Assembly (NCBI GenBank): GCA_027066355.1
Contig: JAMONW010000073.1
Location: 1-14,648 of the forward strand
Direction: 5' to 3'
Length of the DNA: 14,648 nucleotides
Origin: Campylobacteraceae bacterium
GTDB taxonomy: Bacteria > Campylobacterota > Campylobacteria > Campylobacterales > Sulfurovaceae
Position numbers and translations under genes: made by a program. Every line of letters starts with the position of its first letter. The first letter of the stretch is position 1. Of the stretch, positions 6,690 through 13,406 are shown in pieces. The notes beneath the pieces are model-generated. The model did no database searches. It was given only the letters and a program-made list of their open reading frames with translations, and had not been told where the DNA came from.

Positions 6690-7499
6690 CTACTTTAATT
6701 CTAATTTTATAATATCTCCAACTCTCAAATTTGGAAACTTATCTTTTTGAAAGCTTGTTTTAAAAAGAGAGTTATTAACTAATAAAACTACATCATATTT
6801 ATTACTATTATCGGTAAAATCAACTACTTTTCCATTTATGAACATCTGTTCTTTAACTATATTTTCCCTCTTTTTCTCTAGCAATTTGCCACTTTTTAAA
6901 AGATAAACTCTATTTGACATCAAATATGCCTCTTCAAGATTATGAGTAACCATAATTGTTGTTGTATTCATCTTTTTTGTATAATTTAATATTAATTTTT
7001 GCATACTCTCTCTGCGCTTAACATCCAAAGCACTTAGTGGTTCATCAAGCAATAAAAGCTTAGGTTTTGTGGCTAAAGCCCTTGCTATTGCCACTCTTTG
7101 CTGCTGTCCACCACTTAGACTCTTTACGCCTCTATCTCTTAAATCCCAAACTCCAAATCTGCTAAGAAGCTCTTTTATAAGAATTTTATCTCTACTTACA
7201 TACTCTAAATTTCTAAGCACACTCATATTTTCAAAAAGTGCATACTCTTGTGGAACATAGCCAATAGAGCGCTTTTGAACACTTAGTGAACGATTGTTCT
7301 TAAGCCAAAACTCTCCATTAGCTTCTATCTCTCCAAAAGCTTCATCTAATCCTGCAATTACTCTTAAAAGTGTGCTTTTACCCTCTCCACTTTCACCTAA
7401 AATAGATACAAATTCGCCTCTTTTTATCTTAAATTTTACAGATAAATCAAACTTACCATTAGCACCCAAAAGGCTCTTTTTTATATCTACTCTAATCAC
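6690..7499 (-). CDS. modC: Molybdate/tungstate ABC transporter ATP-binding protein
   Basis: A 269-residue ABC ATPase that would power molybdate uptake with ModB and ModA. Walker A is GESGEGKST (35-43), the Q-loop glutamine is in YVPQEYALF (about 84), the signature is LSGGQQQR (128-135), Walker B is LLLLDEPLSALD (148-159) and the H-loop is His186 in VTHNLEEA. A short C-terminal TOBE/MOP-like stretch (about 215-269, including VGDIIKLELK) follows. The whole is much shorter than E. coli ModC (about 350), so the regulatory domain is minimal. Translation starts at a GTG overlapping the modB stop by four bases (GTGA), indicating coupling. The first Walker A variable position is E rather than the common P/S, which is tolerated. 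Assignment to Mod depends partly on the neighbouring modB and modA. Confidence 0.9.
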   Translation of the reverse strand: MIRVDIKKSLLGANGKFDLSVKFKIKRGEFVSILGESGEGKSTLLRVIAGLDEAFGEIEANGEFWLKNNRSLSVQKRSIGYVPQEYALFENMSVLRNLEYVSRDKILIKELLSRFGVWDLRDRGVKSLSGGQQQRVAIARALATKPKLLLLDEPLSALDVKRRESMQKLILNYTKKMNTTTIMVTHNLEEAYLMSNRVYLLKSGKLLEKKRENIVKEQMFINGKVVDFTDNSNKYDVVLLVNNSLFKTSFQKDKFPNLRVGDIIKLELK

Positions 7500-8170
7500 C
7501 TATTAACCCTTAAACTTTTGCGATTAAATATATATACACTCAATAAAACCACAAAACTAATAGCTACCATTATTGCACTATATATATGAGCTGTTTTATA
7601 ATCCATTAACTCTACCATCTCATATATCGCAATACTTGCAACCTTTGTTTGACCCGGAATTGAACCACCAACCATAAGCACCACTCCAAATTCACCAACA
7701 GTATGAGCAAATGTAATTATAAGTGCTGTTATAAGTGATGGCTTAATATTTGGCAAAGCAACTCTAAAAAGTGTTATTAACTTACTCTTACCAGCAATAT
7801 AACTTGCCTCTATCATTGCTCTATTTAAACTCTCAAAGCCACTTTGCAGGGGTTGCAACATAAAAGGAAACGAATATATTACACTAGCTACAACAAGCCC
7901 CCAAAAGTTAAATAGCAATTTAATACCAATTAGATTTTCTAGCATTTGCCCAAGCCAAGAGTTAGGAGCAAATACCACCAAAATATAAAAGCCCAATACA
8001 GATGGGGGCAAAACAATAGGCATTGCTCCAATTGCCTCTATAAATGGTTTAAACAGTGAGCGTGTCTGACTAAGCCACCAAGCAATAGGCAACGCCACTA
8101 CAAAAAGAACAATAGTAGTAATTAAAGCCAATTTAAAAGAGAGCAAAAAAGGTGTAAAATCTATTTGCAT
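7496..8170 (-). CDS. modB: Molybdate/tungstate ABC transporter permease
   Basis: A 224-residue inner-membrane permease with about five hydrophobic segments, the usual size for ModB. The EAA coupling loop is visible as EASYIAGKSKLITLFRVALP followed by NIKPSLITA, which docks on the ModC ATPase. The downstream EFGVVLMVGGSIPGQTKVAS block is characteristic of molybdate permeases. Its stop overlaps the modC GTG start. It is separated from modA by a 117-nt gap that contains a candidate promoter of its own (TG-a-TATAAT at 8203-8195); the ribosome-binding site AAGG is rather far (about 11 nt) from the ATG. It could transport tungstate as well; the sequence cannot separate these. Confidence 0.93.
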   Translation of the reverse strand: MQIDFTPFLLSFKLALITTIVLFVVALPIAWWLSQTRSLFKPFIEAIGAMPIVLPPSVLGFYILVVFAPNSWLGQMLENLIGIKLLFNFWGLVVASVIYSFPFMLQPLQSGFESLNRAMIEASYIAGKSKLITLFRVALPNIKPSLITALIITFAHTVGEFGVVLMVGGSIPGQTKVASIAIYEMVELMDYKTAHIYSAIMVAISFVVLLSVYIFNRKSLRVNR

Positions 8171-8194
8171 TTTATCTAAAGCCTTTTTTTGATA

Positions 8195-8203
8195 ATTATA
8201 TCA
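8195..8203 (-). promoter_or_regulatory. Internal extended -10 promoter for modBC
   Basis: The minus strand reads TG-a-TATAAT, a perfect extended -10, in the modA-modB gap. Predicted start is near 8189, giving a leader of about 18 nt to the modB ATG. The same stretch is a short palindrome (TGATA-n4-TATCA). It implies modBC can be transcribed separately from modA. Confidence 0.5.
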
Positions 8204-8265
8204 TAAAGAACCAAACTATAAAGCAGTAACATTTGAGTTAACTTTAAAAACAATCACCACTAAAA

Positions 8266-8302
8266 CCTAACCCCTAACACCCAAAACCTAAACCCCATAC
8301 CC
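8266..8302 (-). other. G-rich TTAGG-containing tract at the modA 3' end
   Basis: On the minus (coding) strand this 37-nt tract has G-runs of 3, 4, 2, 3, 4 and 2, in order from 8302 to 8266, separated by T/A spacers. It contains TTAGG three times. It covers the last four codons of modA and continues past the stop. Four runs of three or more G with spacers of 3, 10 and 5 nt could form a quadruplex in the mRNA. Such a G-rich run is exceptional in this AT-rich sequence. Confidence 0.5.
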
Positions 8303-9022
8303 AAACGCTTTAAGTATTTTCTTTGCCTCTTTTGAGAATAAAAAATTATAAAACTCATTAGCATCACTTGATGCTCCTTTTATTAAAACTGCACCTTGTT
8401 CAATTGGAGTATATAGACTCTTATCTACACTTATCCAATCTCTTCCCTCTTTGTATTTTGCCATTTTAGGGCTATAAAGAAGCGATTTTGCAACCAATCC
8501 AGCATCTGCAGCATTTAATGTATAAAGCAGTGTCTGTCCTACTGATTCACCATAAATAAATTTAGCTTTTAATCTATTATACAACTTTGCATTTTCTAAA
8601 GCCTCTTTAGCTGCTACTCCATAAGGTGCTGTTTTATCATTTGCTATTGCAATTTTCTCTATTTTTGAATTTGTTAATGATTTTAATCCACTCTCTATAT
8701 CAAAACCTCTTGTTGTAAGAAGCGCTAAAGAGCCTTTTGCATATACTTTTGGCTTATCTTTTGTTAAACCCTCTTTAAATAGAGCCTTAGGATATGCCAT
8801 ATTAGCTGAAATTAATATAGAGTATGGCGCACCTGCTCTAATTTGGGCTGTTAATTTACCACTACTGCCAACTGTTGTTTGCACATCTATATCGCTATGG
8901 CTCTTTTTAAAACTCTTTATTAAATCTTCAATTGCATAGCTAACATTTGCCGCAACTGCAATATTTATACTCTTTGCACTAATAAATATTGTTAGCAAAA
9001 GTATTAATACTATAGATTTCAT
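8288..9022 (-). CDS. modA: Molybdate/tungstate-binding periplasmic protein
   Basis: A 244-residue periplasmic binding protein for oxyanion uptake. A signal peptide spans about residues 1-16 (MKSIVLILLLTIFISA), after which the mature domain begins with INIAVAANVSYAIEDLIKSF. The oxyanion-binding loop GSSGKL is at 52-57, followed by QIRAGAPYSILISANM, the equivalent of the GAPxDVFxSAD block of ModA. The aspartate of that block is serine here, a small departure. APYGVAAKEAL and ESVGQTLLYTLNAADAGLVA match later conserved ModA segments. The ATG has AAGG seven bases upstream. It is first in the modA-modB-modC order. An inverted repeat at 9047-9065 upstream could be an operator. No modE-like regulator gene is in the window. 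Confidence 0.93.
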   Translation of the reverse strand: MKSIVLILLLTIFISAKSINIAVAANVSYAIEDLIKSFKKSHSDIDVQTTVGSSGKLTAQIRAGAPYSILISANMAYPKALFKEGLTKDKPKVYAKGSLALLTTRGFDIESGLKSLTNSKIEKIAIANDKTAPYGVAAKEALENAKLYNRLKAKFIYGESVGQTLLYTLNAADAGLVAKSLLYSPKMAKYKEGRDWISVDKSLYTPIEQGAVLIKGASSDANEFYNFLFSKEAKKILKAFGYGV

Positions 9023-9046
9023 AACATAACCTTTTTTATATATTTT

Positions 9047-9065
9047 ATCTAAATATATATTAGAT
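9047..9065. promoter_or_regulatory. Inverted repeat upstream of modA, possible operator
   Basis: ATCTAA and TTAGAT form perfect 6-bp arms around a 7-nt ATATATA centre, located 25-43 bases upstream of the modA start where the core promoter should lie. The TATATA-containing dyad recalls ModE-type operators, but the arms do not match the E. coli consensus closely. The remaining 204-nt modA/9227 gap is extremely AT-rich with T-runs and shows no gene. Confidence 0.3.
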
Positions 9066-9187
9066 TTATTAATACAAGGTATAAAAAAGAGGCTATTAAT
9101 ATTTTTTAATTTTATGTTATTTTTATGCTTTTTTCTATTTTATTATCATTTTTTCAGTAATTTTAAGTTTTTTAAAACAAAAATGTC

Positions 9188-9216
9188 GATATTATGGTGA
9201 TATTATACCTGATATA
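9188..9216 (+). promoter_or_regulatory. Promoter with phased GATAT repeats for the 9227 gene
   Basis: GATATTAT occurs at 9188-9195 and 9199-9206, and GATATA at 9211-9216, spaced 11 and 12 bases. The second copy reads TG-a-TATTAT, one mismatch from an extended -10, with a T-rich tract upstream. The start would be near 9213 and the leader about 14 nt, with AGGAG at 9216-9220. Confidence 0.4.
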
Positions 9217-9226
9217 GGAGAAAAAT

Positions 9227-10057
9227 ATGATAAATTTATTTACAAAACATACTAATAATAGCAAAACAATAAACTATTTAAGTGAAGAGATAGCAAAGTT
9301 AGATAAATACTTTAAAGAGAGTAAAACTCTTAATGCTAAACATCAAATAAGAGATAAATCTTTATATATAAGATTAAAACAAAAATCAGTAGATTCAAAC
9401 TTTGAATTTATTAAAAATGCCCAAAATACACTCTTTAGTGAAGAGATTGAAGATGCTTACTTAGCCTTAGAGTATTTAGAAAAAATTGATACTAGTAGTT
9501 TTACAAAAAGTGCTATGTTGGAGTTATTACTATACAAAGCTTTAGTTTATGAACTTCTTGATAATAATAAAAAGGCTAAAAAGTGTTATAATCTTGCTCT
9601 AACTTATGATAAAACATCTAAAACTCTAAAAGAGTATAAAGCTTACCAAGATAGATTAAGTGAGTTAAAAAGATATGAAAAGAAGCAATATGAAGAGAAG
9701 TATGATTTAGATAATGTAATAGAAACATACAAAGACCCAAAAGCTGCTCAAAAAATTGAAGATATTGCAAAATATTACATTAGAAGCAAAAAGAGTTTGC
9801 CACTTGCTCAAAAATATTATAGAATGTGTTTAGATACATATAAAGATTTAGCCCAATATAATCCCAAAAAGTTTCAAATGCAATATATTTTAAGCCTAAT
9901 TAAATCTGTTGAAATTTACAAAATGCCAAAAGATGCCCTTAATGAAGCAGAGGTTTTAATTTTCCATAACTGCCGTAATAAAGATACTGAAACATATCTT
10001 TTAAATAAAATAAACTCCTTAAAAAATGGTAATATTTGTGAGCTAATGTCAGCTTAA
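9227..10057 (+). CDS. TPR-like helical protein of unknown function
   Basis: A 276-residue, lysine- and glutamate-rich, predominantly helical protein with no signal peptide or membrane segment, so probably cytoplasmic. Residues 98-130 (LELLLYKALVYELLDNNKKA followed by KKCYNLALTYD) fit a tetratricopeptide repeat. Residues 174-208 (AQKIEDIAKYYIRS, then LPLAQKYYRMCLDTYKDLAQ) resemble a second helical hairpin. A charged, possibly coiled-coil stretch (about 134-160) links them. TPR folds usually mediate protein contacts; no partner can be named. The ATG has AGGAG six bases upstream. Its stop codon interlocks with the stop of the convergent gene at 10054-11784 (TTAA). It is single-gene, transcribed divergently from modA. 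The function is not recognised. Confidence 0.7.
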   Translation: MINLFTKHTNNSKTINYLSEEIAKLDKYFKESKTLNAKHQIRDKSLYIRLKQKSVDSNFEFIKNAQNTLFSEEIEDAYLALEYLEKIDTSSFTKSAMLELLLYKALVYELLDNNKKAKKCYNLALTYDKTSKTLKEYKAYQDRLSELKRYEKKQYEEKYDLDNVIETYKDPKAAQKIEDIAKYYIRSKKSLPLAQKYYRMCLDTYKDLAQYNPKKFQMQYILSLIKSVEIYKMPKDALNEAEVLIFHNCRNKDTETYLLNKINSLKNGNICELMSA

Positions 10058-11784
10058 GCACTATCTTTTAGTGCTAAAAGCGCCTCTTTTTTTACTTCTA
10101 AATTTTTATCATTTAAAAATAGTTTTAGACTCTCATCTAGTTTTGGCTCATGTAAACTTTTAATCTCTTTGATTAATCTTACTCTTAACTCTTTACTTCC
10201 AAAATTTTTATATATTTTTGCTCTTTGTTTTAAATACTCAACTAATTTATTATATCTATTTTTATCTTCATTTGATAAACTAGCTCTATAAATCTTATAA
10301 TATTTAACTAAATTAACATTTAAAGTATTGTTATTTTCATAAAAAGCACCCTCTCTGTATGCTTGGCTTACTACACTTATAAAGTGTTTTATACTATAAA
10401 ACTCTTTTTCATACAACTTATTATTAACAGAATTTACTCTATATAAAGCATCTTTAGAACATCTAAAAGCCAAAGCACTATTTAAGCTATTACCTGAAAC
10501 TAAATATATTAATTTATTACCCTTTTTAATACTATTTTCTATTTTGCTCCAACTAAGTAAATTTCTGTTTGGAATAAACTTTTCTACTCCATTGTGCCAA
10601 CTTAGTAATATATCTAAATCTTTTGGAAGTGGGCAACTTTTGCTCTTTATTAACTCTTTTTTTTGTGGCAAACCTATGGCTCTATCTATTTTAGATTTAC
10701 TAAAATAGATATCTAAAAAGAGTAAATTATCGCTAAGAGTTCTCTTTTTTAAATTTTTATTTGCTCCTATTAAATTATAAACTTTAGATAAATCATTAAA
10801 TAGATCTATTTCATTTGAATTATTACTATTTTCTCCTAAGCCTTTATATTTTGCTATATATCTATTAAAGCTATTTAACTCATCTTTTGTATTTAATATT
10901 GTTATAACTTGATTACTATTAGCCACTACTCTTTTAGCTAAAAAGACCTTATATAACAAAGTTGCAACAAATAAAACCACTACTGTAGCTGCTACTATAA
11001 AAATAGTATTAGAGTCTAAAGATTTAATATCAAAAACTCTTTTAATATTAAAAATTTTTTTATCTAAGAGAGTATTATTGGCTTTTATATACTCTTTATT
11101 ATCTAATTTAATATTTTTTTTAATTTTTATAGAGTTTAATTTACTAAAAATACTATCTTCTCTTCTCTCCTTAATTTTAGGAACTTTTTTGCTTTTTGAT
11201 ACTATATTTTTCTTATAAATATCATCTCTTAAAAGCAAATCTATCTCTAACCTTTTTTTGTATATGCTCTCTTTATTGATATCTCTATCTTTTTTATGGA
11301 TATTATATAACTGCTCTATAGTTAAATTTTTAGGATGCTTAAAAAAGTATATATTAGCTGGAATTTTAGATGGAATATATTTTTCATAAATTGCAGATAT
11401 TGCACTTTTACTACTCTTGTATCTTGTTTCAAAATGGTAATAGAATTTTCTAAATTTACTATATGGGTTATACATTATAAAGCAGTGAATGCCCTCAAGT
11501 AAGTTATAATAATAAAACTTATAATATGCTCTTCTTTGCTCTAATATATGTTCAGATATCTCAATTATAACTCTTCTTGTAAAGCCATTTTTATACAAAA
11601 ATCTCTCATACTTAACTAGCTCTATTAATATATCTCTGTTTAAATCTTTTGATAATACCTCTTTAGCAACTCTACCTTGAATCTTACTTTTAACTAAAGA
11701 GATAGATTTCATTGATTTTTTACTCAATAGCAAAATAACAACTAAAATAATTAATATTATTAAAAAAGCTATTAAATATAACAT
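10054..11784 (-). CDS. Two-segment membrane protein with SUKH/SMI1-KNR4-like and HEAT-like C-terminus
   Basis: A 576-residue membrane protein of unknown function. Segments in order: membrane helix 1 (1-20); a region (51-190) paralogous to the product of 2128-2811 (DILIELVKYERFLYKNGF, YYKFYYYNLLEGIHCF, IEQLYNIHKKDRD, YKKRLEIDLLL); a basic linker; membrane helix 2 (about 260-283); then a soluble part. Within it, 384-480 (CPLPKDLDILLSWHNGVEKF, LLSWSKIE, ALYRVN, SIKHFISVVSQAYREGAFY) resembles the SUKH/SMI1-KNR4 fold, whose hallmark is LPxDLxxLLxWHNG. Residues 531-575 (KLDESLKLFLNDKNLEVKKE, ALLALKD) look like a HEAT repeat. SUKH proteins include toxin immunity proteins, but many are not. An extended -10 promoter lies upstream. 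The gene is complete; domain calls are by eye. Confidence 0.75.
   Translation of the reverse strand: MLYLIAFLIILIILVVILLLSKKSMKSISLVKSKIQGRVAKEVLSKDLNRDILIELVKYERFLYKNGFTRRVIIEISEHILEQRRAYYKFYYYNLLEGIHCFIMYNPYSKFRKFYYHFETRYKSSKSAISAIYEKYIPSKIPANIYFFKHPKNLTIEQLYNIHKKDRDINKESIYKKRLEIDLLLRDDIYKKNIVSKSKKVPKIKERREDSIFSKLNSIKIKKNIKLDNKEYIKANNTLLDKKIFNIKRVFDIKSLDSNTIFIVAATVVVLFVATLLYKVFLAKRVVANSNQVITILNTKDELNSFNRYIAKYKGLGENSNNSNEIDLFNDLSKVYNLIGANKNLKKRTLSDNLLFLDIYFSKSKIDRAIGLPQKKELIKSKSCPLPKDLDILLSWHNGVEKFIPNRNLLSWSKIENSIKKGNKLIYLVSGNSLNSALAFRCSKDALYRVNSVNNKLYEKEFYSIKHFISVVSQAYREGAFYENNNTLNVNLVKYYKIYRASLSNEDKNRYNKLVEYLKQRAKIYKNFGSKELRVRLIKEIKSLHEPKLDESLKLFLNDKNLEVKKEALLALKDSA
10057..10075 (+). terminator. 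Weak hairpin after the 9227-10057 gene
   Basis: AGCACTA and TAGTGCT form a 7-bp stem with a 5-nt loop starting at the last base of the stop codon. A run of seven T (about 10086-10092) follows only after some ten bases, so it is not a classical terminator. It lies inside the coding end of the convergent gene. Confidence 0.3.
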
Positions 11785-11820
11785 AAATATTCTTTCTCTA
11801 TTTTAAATTTACTTAATCTT

Positions 11821-11829
11821 ATTATAGCA
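11821..11829 (-). promoter_or_regulatory. Extended -10 promoter for the 10054-11784 gene
   Basis: The minus strand reads TG-c-TATAAT, a perfect extended -10, directly preceded by a T-rich stretch (TTCTTTTTTTAGTA). The start would be near 11815, a leader of about 30 nt before the ATG at 11784. It is one of the best promoters in the window and matches the Campylobacterota style of T-rich DNA in place of a -35. Confidence 0.6.
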
Positions 11830-11892
11830 TACTAAAAAAAGAATATAGAATTTTATGTAATAATACCATAAAATGAAAGATAAATTTATATT

Positions 11893-11914
11893 ATTTAGCC
11901 CAAGTGGGCTAAAT
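11893..11914 (-). terminator. Hairpin terminator at the end of nuoN
   Basis: ATTTAGCCC and GGGCTAAAT form a perfect 9-bp stem with a 4-nt loop, beginning one or two bases after the nuoN stop codon. The flanks are A/T-rich on both sides, so it may work in both directions. It should end the nuo operon transcript. Confidence 0.7.
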
Positions 11915-11915
11915 T

Positions 11916-13406
11916 TTAATATCCACTAGCAGATACTAAGTTTAAAATAAACTCCATTAGTGGGTCTATATAGAAAATTGATGCAACTGTAGCAAGTCCT
12001 GCTAAACCAATTACAACTTCTAGTGGAAGTGAACGGTTTGCATATACAACTTTATCTCCAGCTTCATCTGGTGATTTTAAGAACATATATACAATTAATT
12101 TTAAGTAATAGTAAACTGCTATTGCACTATTTAGAGCTAAAATAAGGGCAACTTTTGTATAACCAGCATCTACAACTGCACTTAAAACATACAATTTACC
12201 CCAAAAAATACTAAATGGAGGCACACCTGCTAAAGAAAGCATAAATACACCCATAACAACAGCAGAAACTGGAGCTTTTTTAATCATTCCAGCAAATTTA
12301 CTATATGGATGGTGAAATCTATCATGGTGAATATTATATTTATGGCGACTTACCCAAAGCATAGCAAATGCTCCAAGGTTAGTAAACATAAATAGAGAGT
12401 AATACATAAAGATAGATGTATAACCTTTGGTTGTATCAAGAGCAACTGCTACAAGCACAAATCCAGCATGTGAAATTGAACTATATGCCAACATTCTCTT
12501 AACATCTTTTTGCACTAATGCCATCATATTTGCAGCTGTTGTTGTAATAATTGCAAGAGCTATAATTGTCCATCTAACAATCTCAATATCAAGCTCTAAA
12601 TACATACCAATTACTCTCATTGCAACTACCATCATTGCAATTTTAGGAACAATAGACATATACCCAGCCATTGATGCACTAGCCCCTTCATAAGTATCAG
12701 GTGTCCACATATGGAAAGGAATTAATGAAACTTTAAATCCAATTGCAACAATCATAAGTAGCGCACCACCAATAATAGGTATCATTATTCCAGCTTCATG
12801 TAGTCTGCTTTGGAATATTTGAACAATTGAATACATCTCAACCGAGCCAGTAACTCCATAAATAGCAGCCGCACCCATAGCATAAAAACCAGCTGCCATT
12901 GCACCCATTGTAAAGTATTTAATAGCAGCTTCATGAGCTAATTTAGTATTATGCATCGCAATAAGTGTATATAGAGCTAAAGATGCAGTTTCAAGCCCAA
13001 CAAAAATTAAAATTAAGTTATCACTAGCTGCCATAAATTGGAAGCCAGAAACCATAAATAAAAATAGTGCAAAATACTCAGGATATGAAAAATCATGGAA
13101 TTTTCTTTTTGTTAATGCCAAAGGAATAAATATAATTGAACCAACAAGAATTAAAATCTGTCCAAGTATAGATACACCATCAATTAAAATTGTATCAAAC
13201 AAACCTCTCTCATTAATGTTGAGGCTCATATTAGCACCTATAGCAATAAATAGCGTTAATATTGTTAATACAACATATAGTGTTTTATCTAAATCAGACT
13301 TAATTAAATCAATAATCAATATAACTAACGCCCCAAATAGGGTAATTAGCATTGGAGAGAGTGTAATTAAATTAAGTGCTGCAAAGTCTATATTAATTGG
13401 TGCCAT
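11916..13406 (-). CDS. nuoN: NADH-quinone oxidoreductase subunit N
   Basis: A 496-residue, many-helix inner-membrane protein of the Mrp-antiporter-like family, one of the proton-pumping subunits of complex I. Family residues are visible: the glutamate in IFVGLETASLALYTLIAM, the lysine of the discontinuous helix region GFKVSLIPFHMWTPDTYEGA, and the lysine in MALVQKDVKRMLAYSSISHA. The length equals that expected for NuoN. The ATG overlaps the nuoM stop by one base (TAATG), with AAGGAGG at 13420-13414 as a strong ribosome-binding site inside nuoM. It is the last gene of the nuo operon in this window, followed at once by a hairpin terminator. Campylobacterota complex I often uses other electron input modules in place of NuoE/F, but that part is not visible here. 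Confidence 0.97.
   Translation of the reverse strand: MAPINIDFAALNLITLSPMLITLFGALVILIIDLIKSDLDKTLYVVLTILTLFIAIGANMSLNINERGLFDTILIDGVSILGQILILVGSIIFIPLALTKRKFHDFSYPEYFALFLFMVSGFQFMAASDNLILIFVGLETASLALYTLIAMHNTKLAHEAAIKYFTMGAMAAGFYAMGAAAIYGVTGSVEMYSIVQIFQSRLHEAGIMIPIIGGALLMIVAIGFKVSLIPFHMWTPDTYEGASASMAGYMSIVPKIAMMVVAMRVIGMYLELDIEIVRWTIIALAIITTTAANMMALVQKDVKRMLAYSSISHAGFVLVAVALDTTKGYTSIFMYYSLFMFTNLGAFAMLWVSRHKYNIHHDRFHHPYSKFAGMIKKAPVSAVVMGVFMLSLAGVPPFSIFWGKLYVLSAVVDAGYTKVALILALNSAIAVYYYLKLIVYMFLKSPDEAGDKVVYANRSLPLEVVIGLAGLATVASIFYIDPLMEFILNLVSASGY

Noticed and set aside
8266..8302. Telomere-like tract as a true telomeric or CRISPR-type repeat array
   Set aside because: The units are irregular in length and sequence, only about three in number, and without unique spacers.
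9066..9187. A small RNA or short gene in the T-rich modA/9227 intergenic region
   Set aside because: The stretch is almost entirely A/T with no stable hairpin, no ribosome-binding site and no open frame of note; it fits promoter-upstream DNA.
12427..12693. Plus-strand open frames opposite nuoN (also 13216-13452)
   Set aside because: They mirror hydrophobic codons of nuoN and lack their own start signals.
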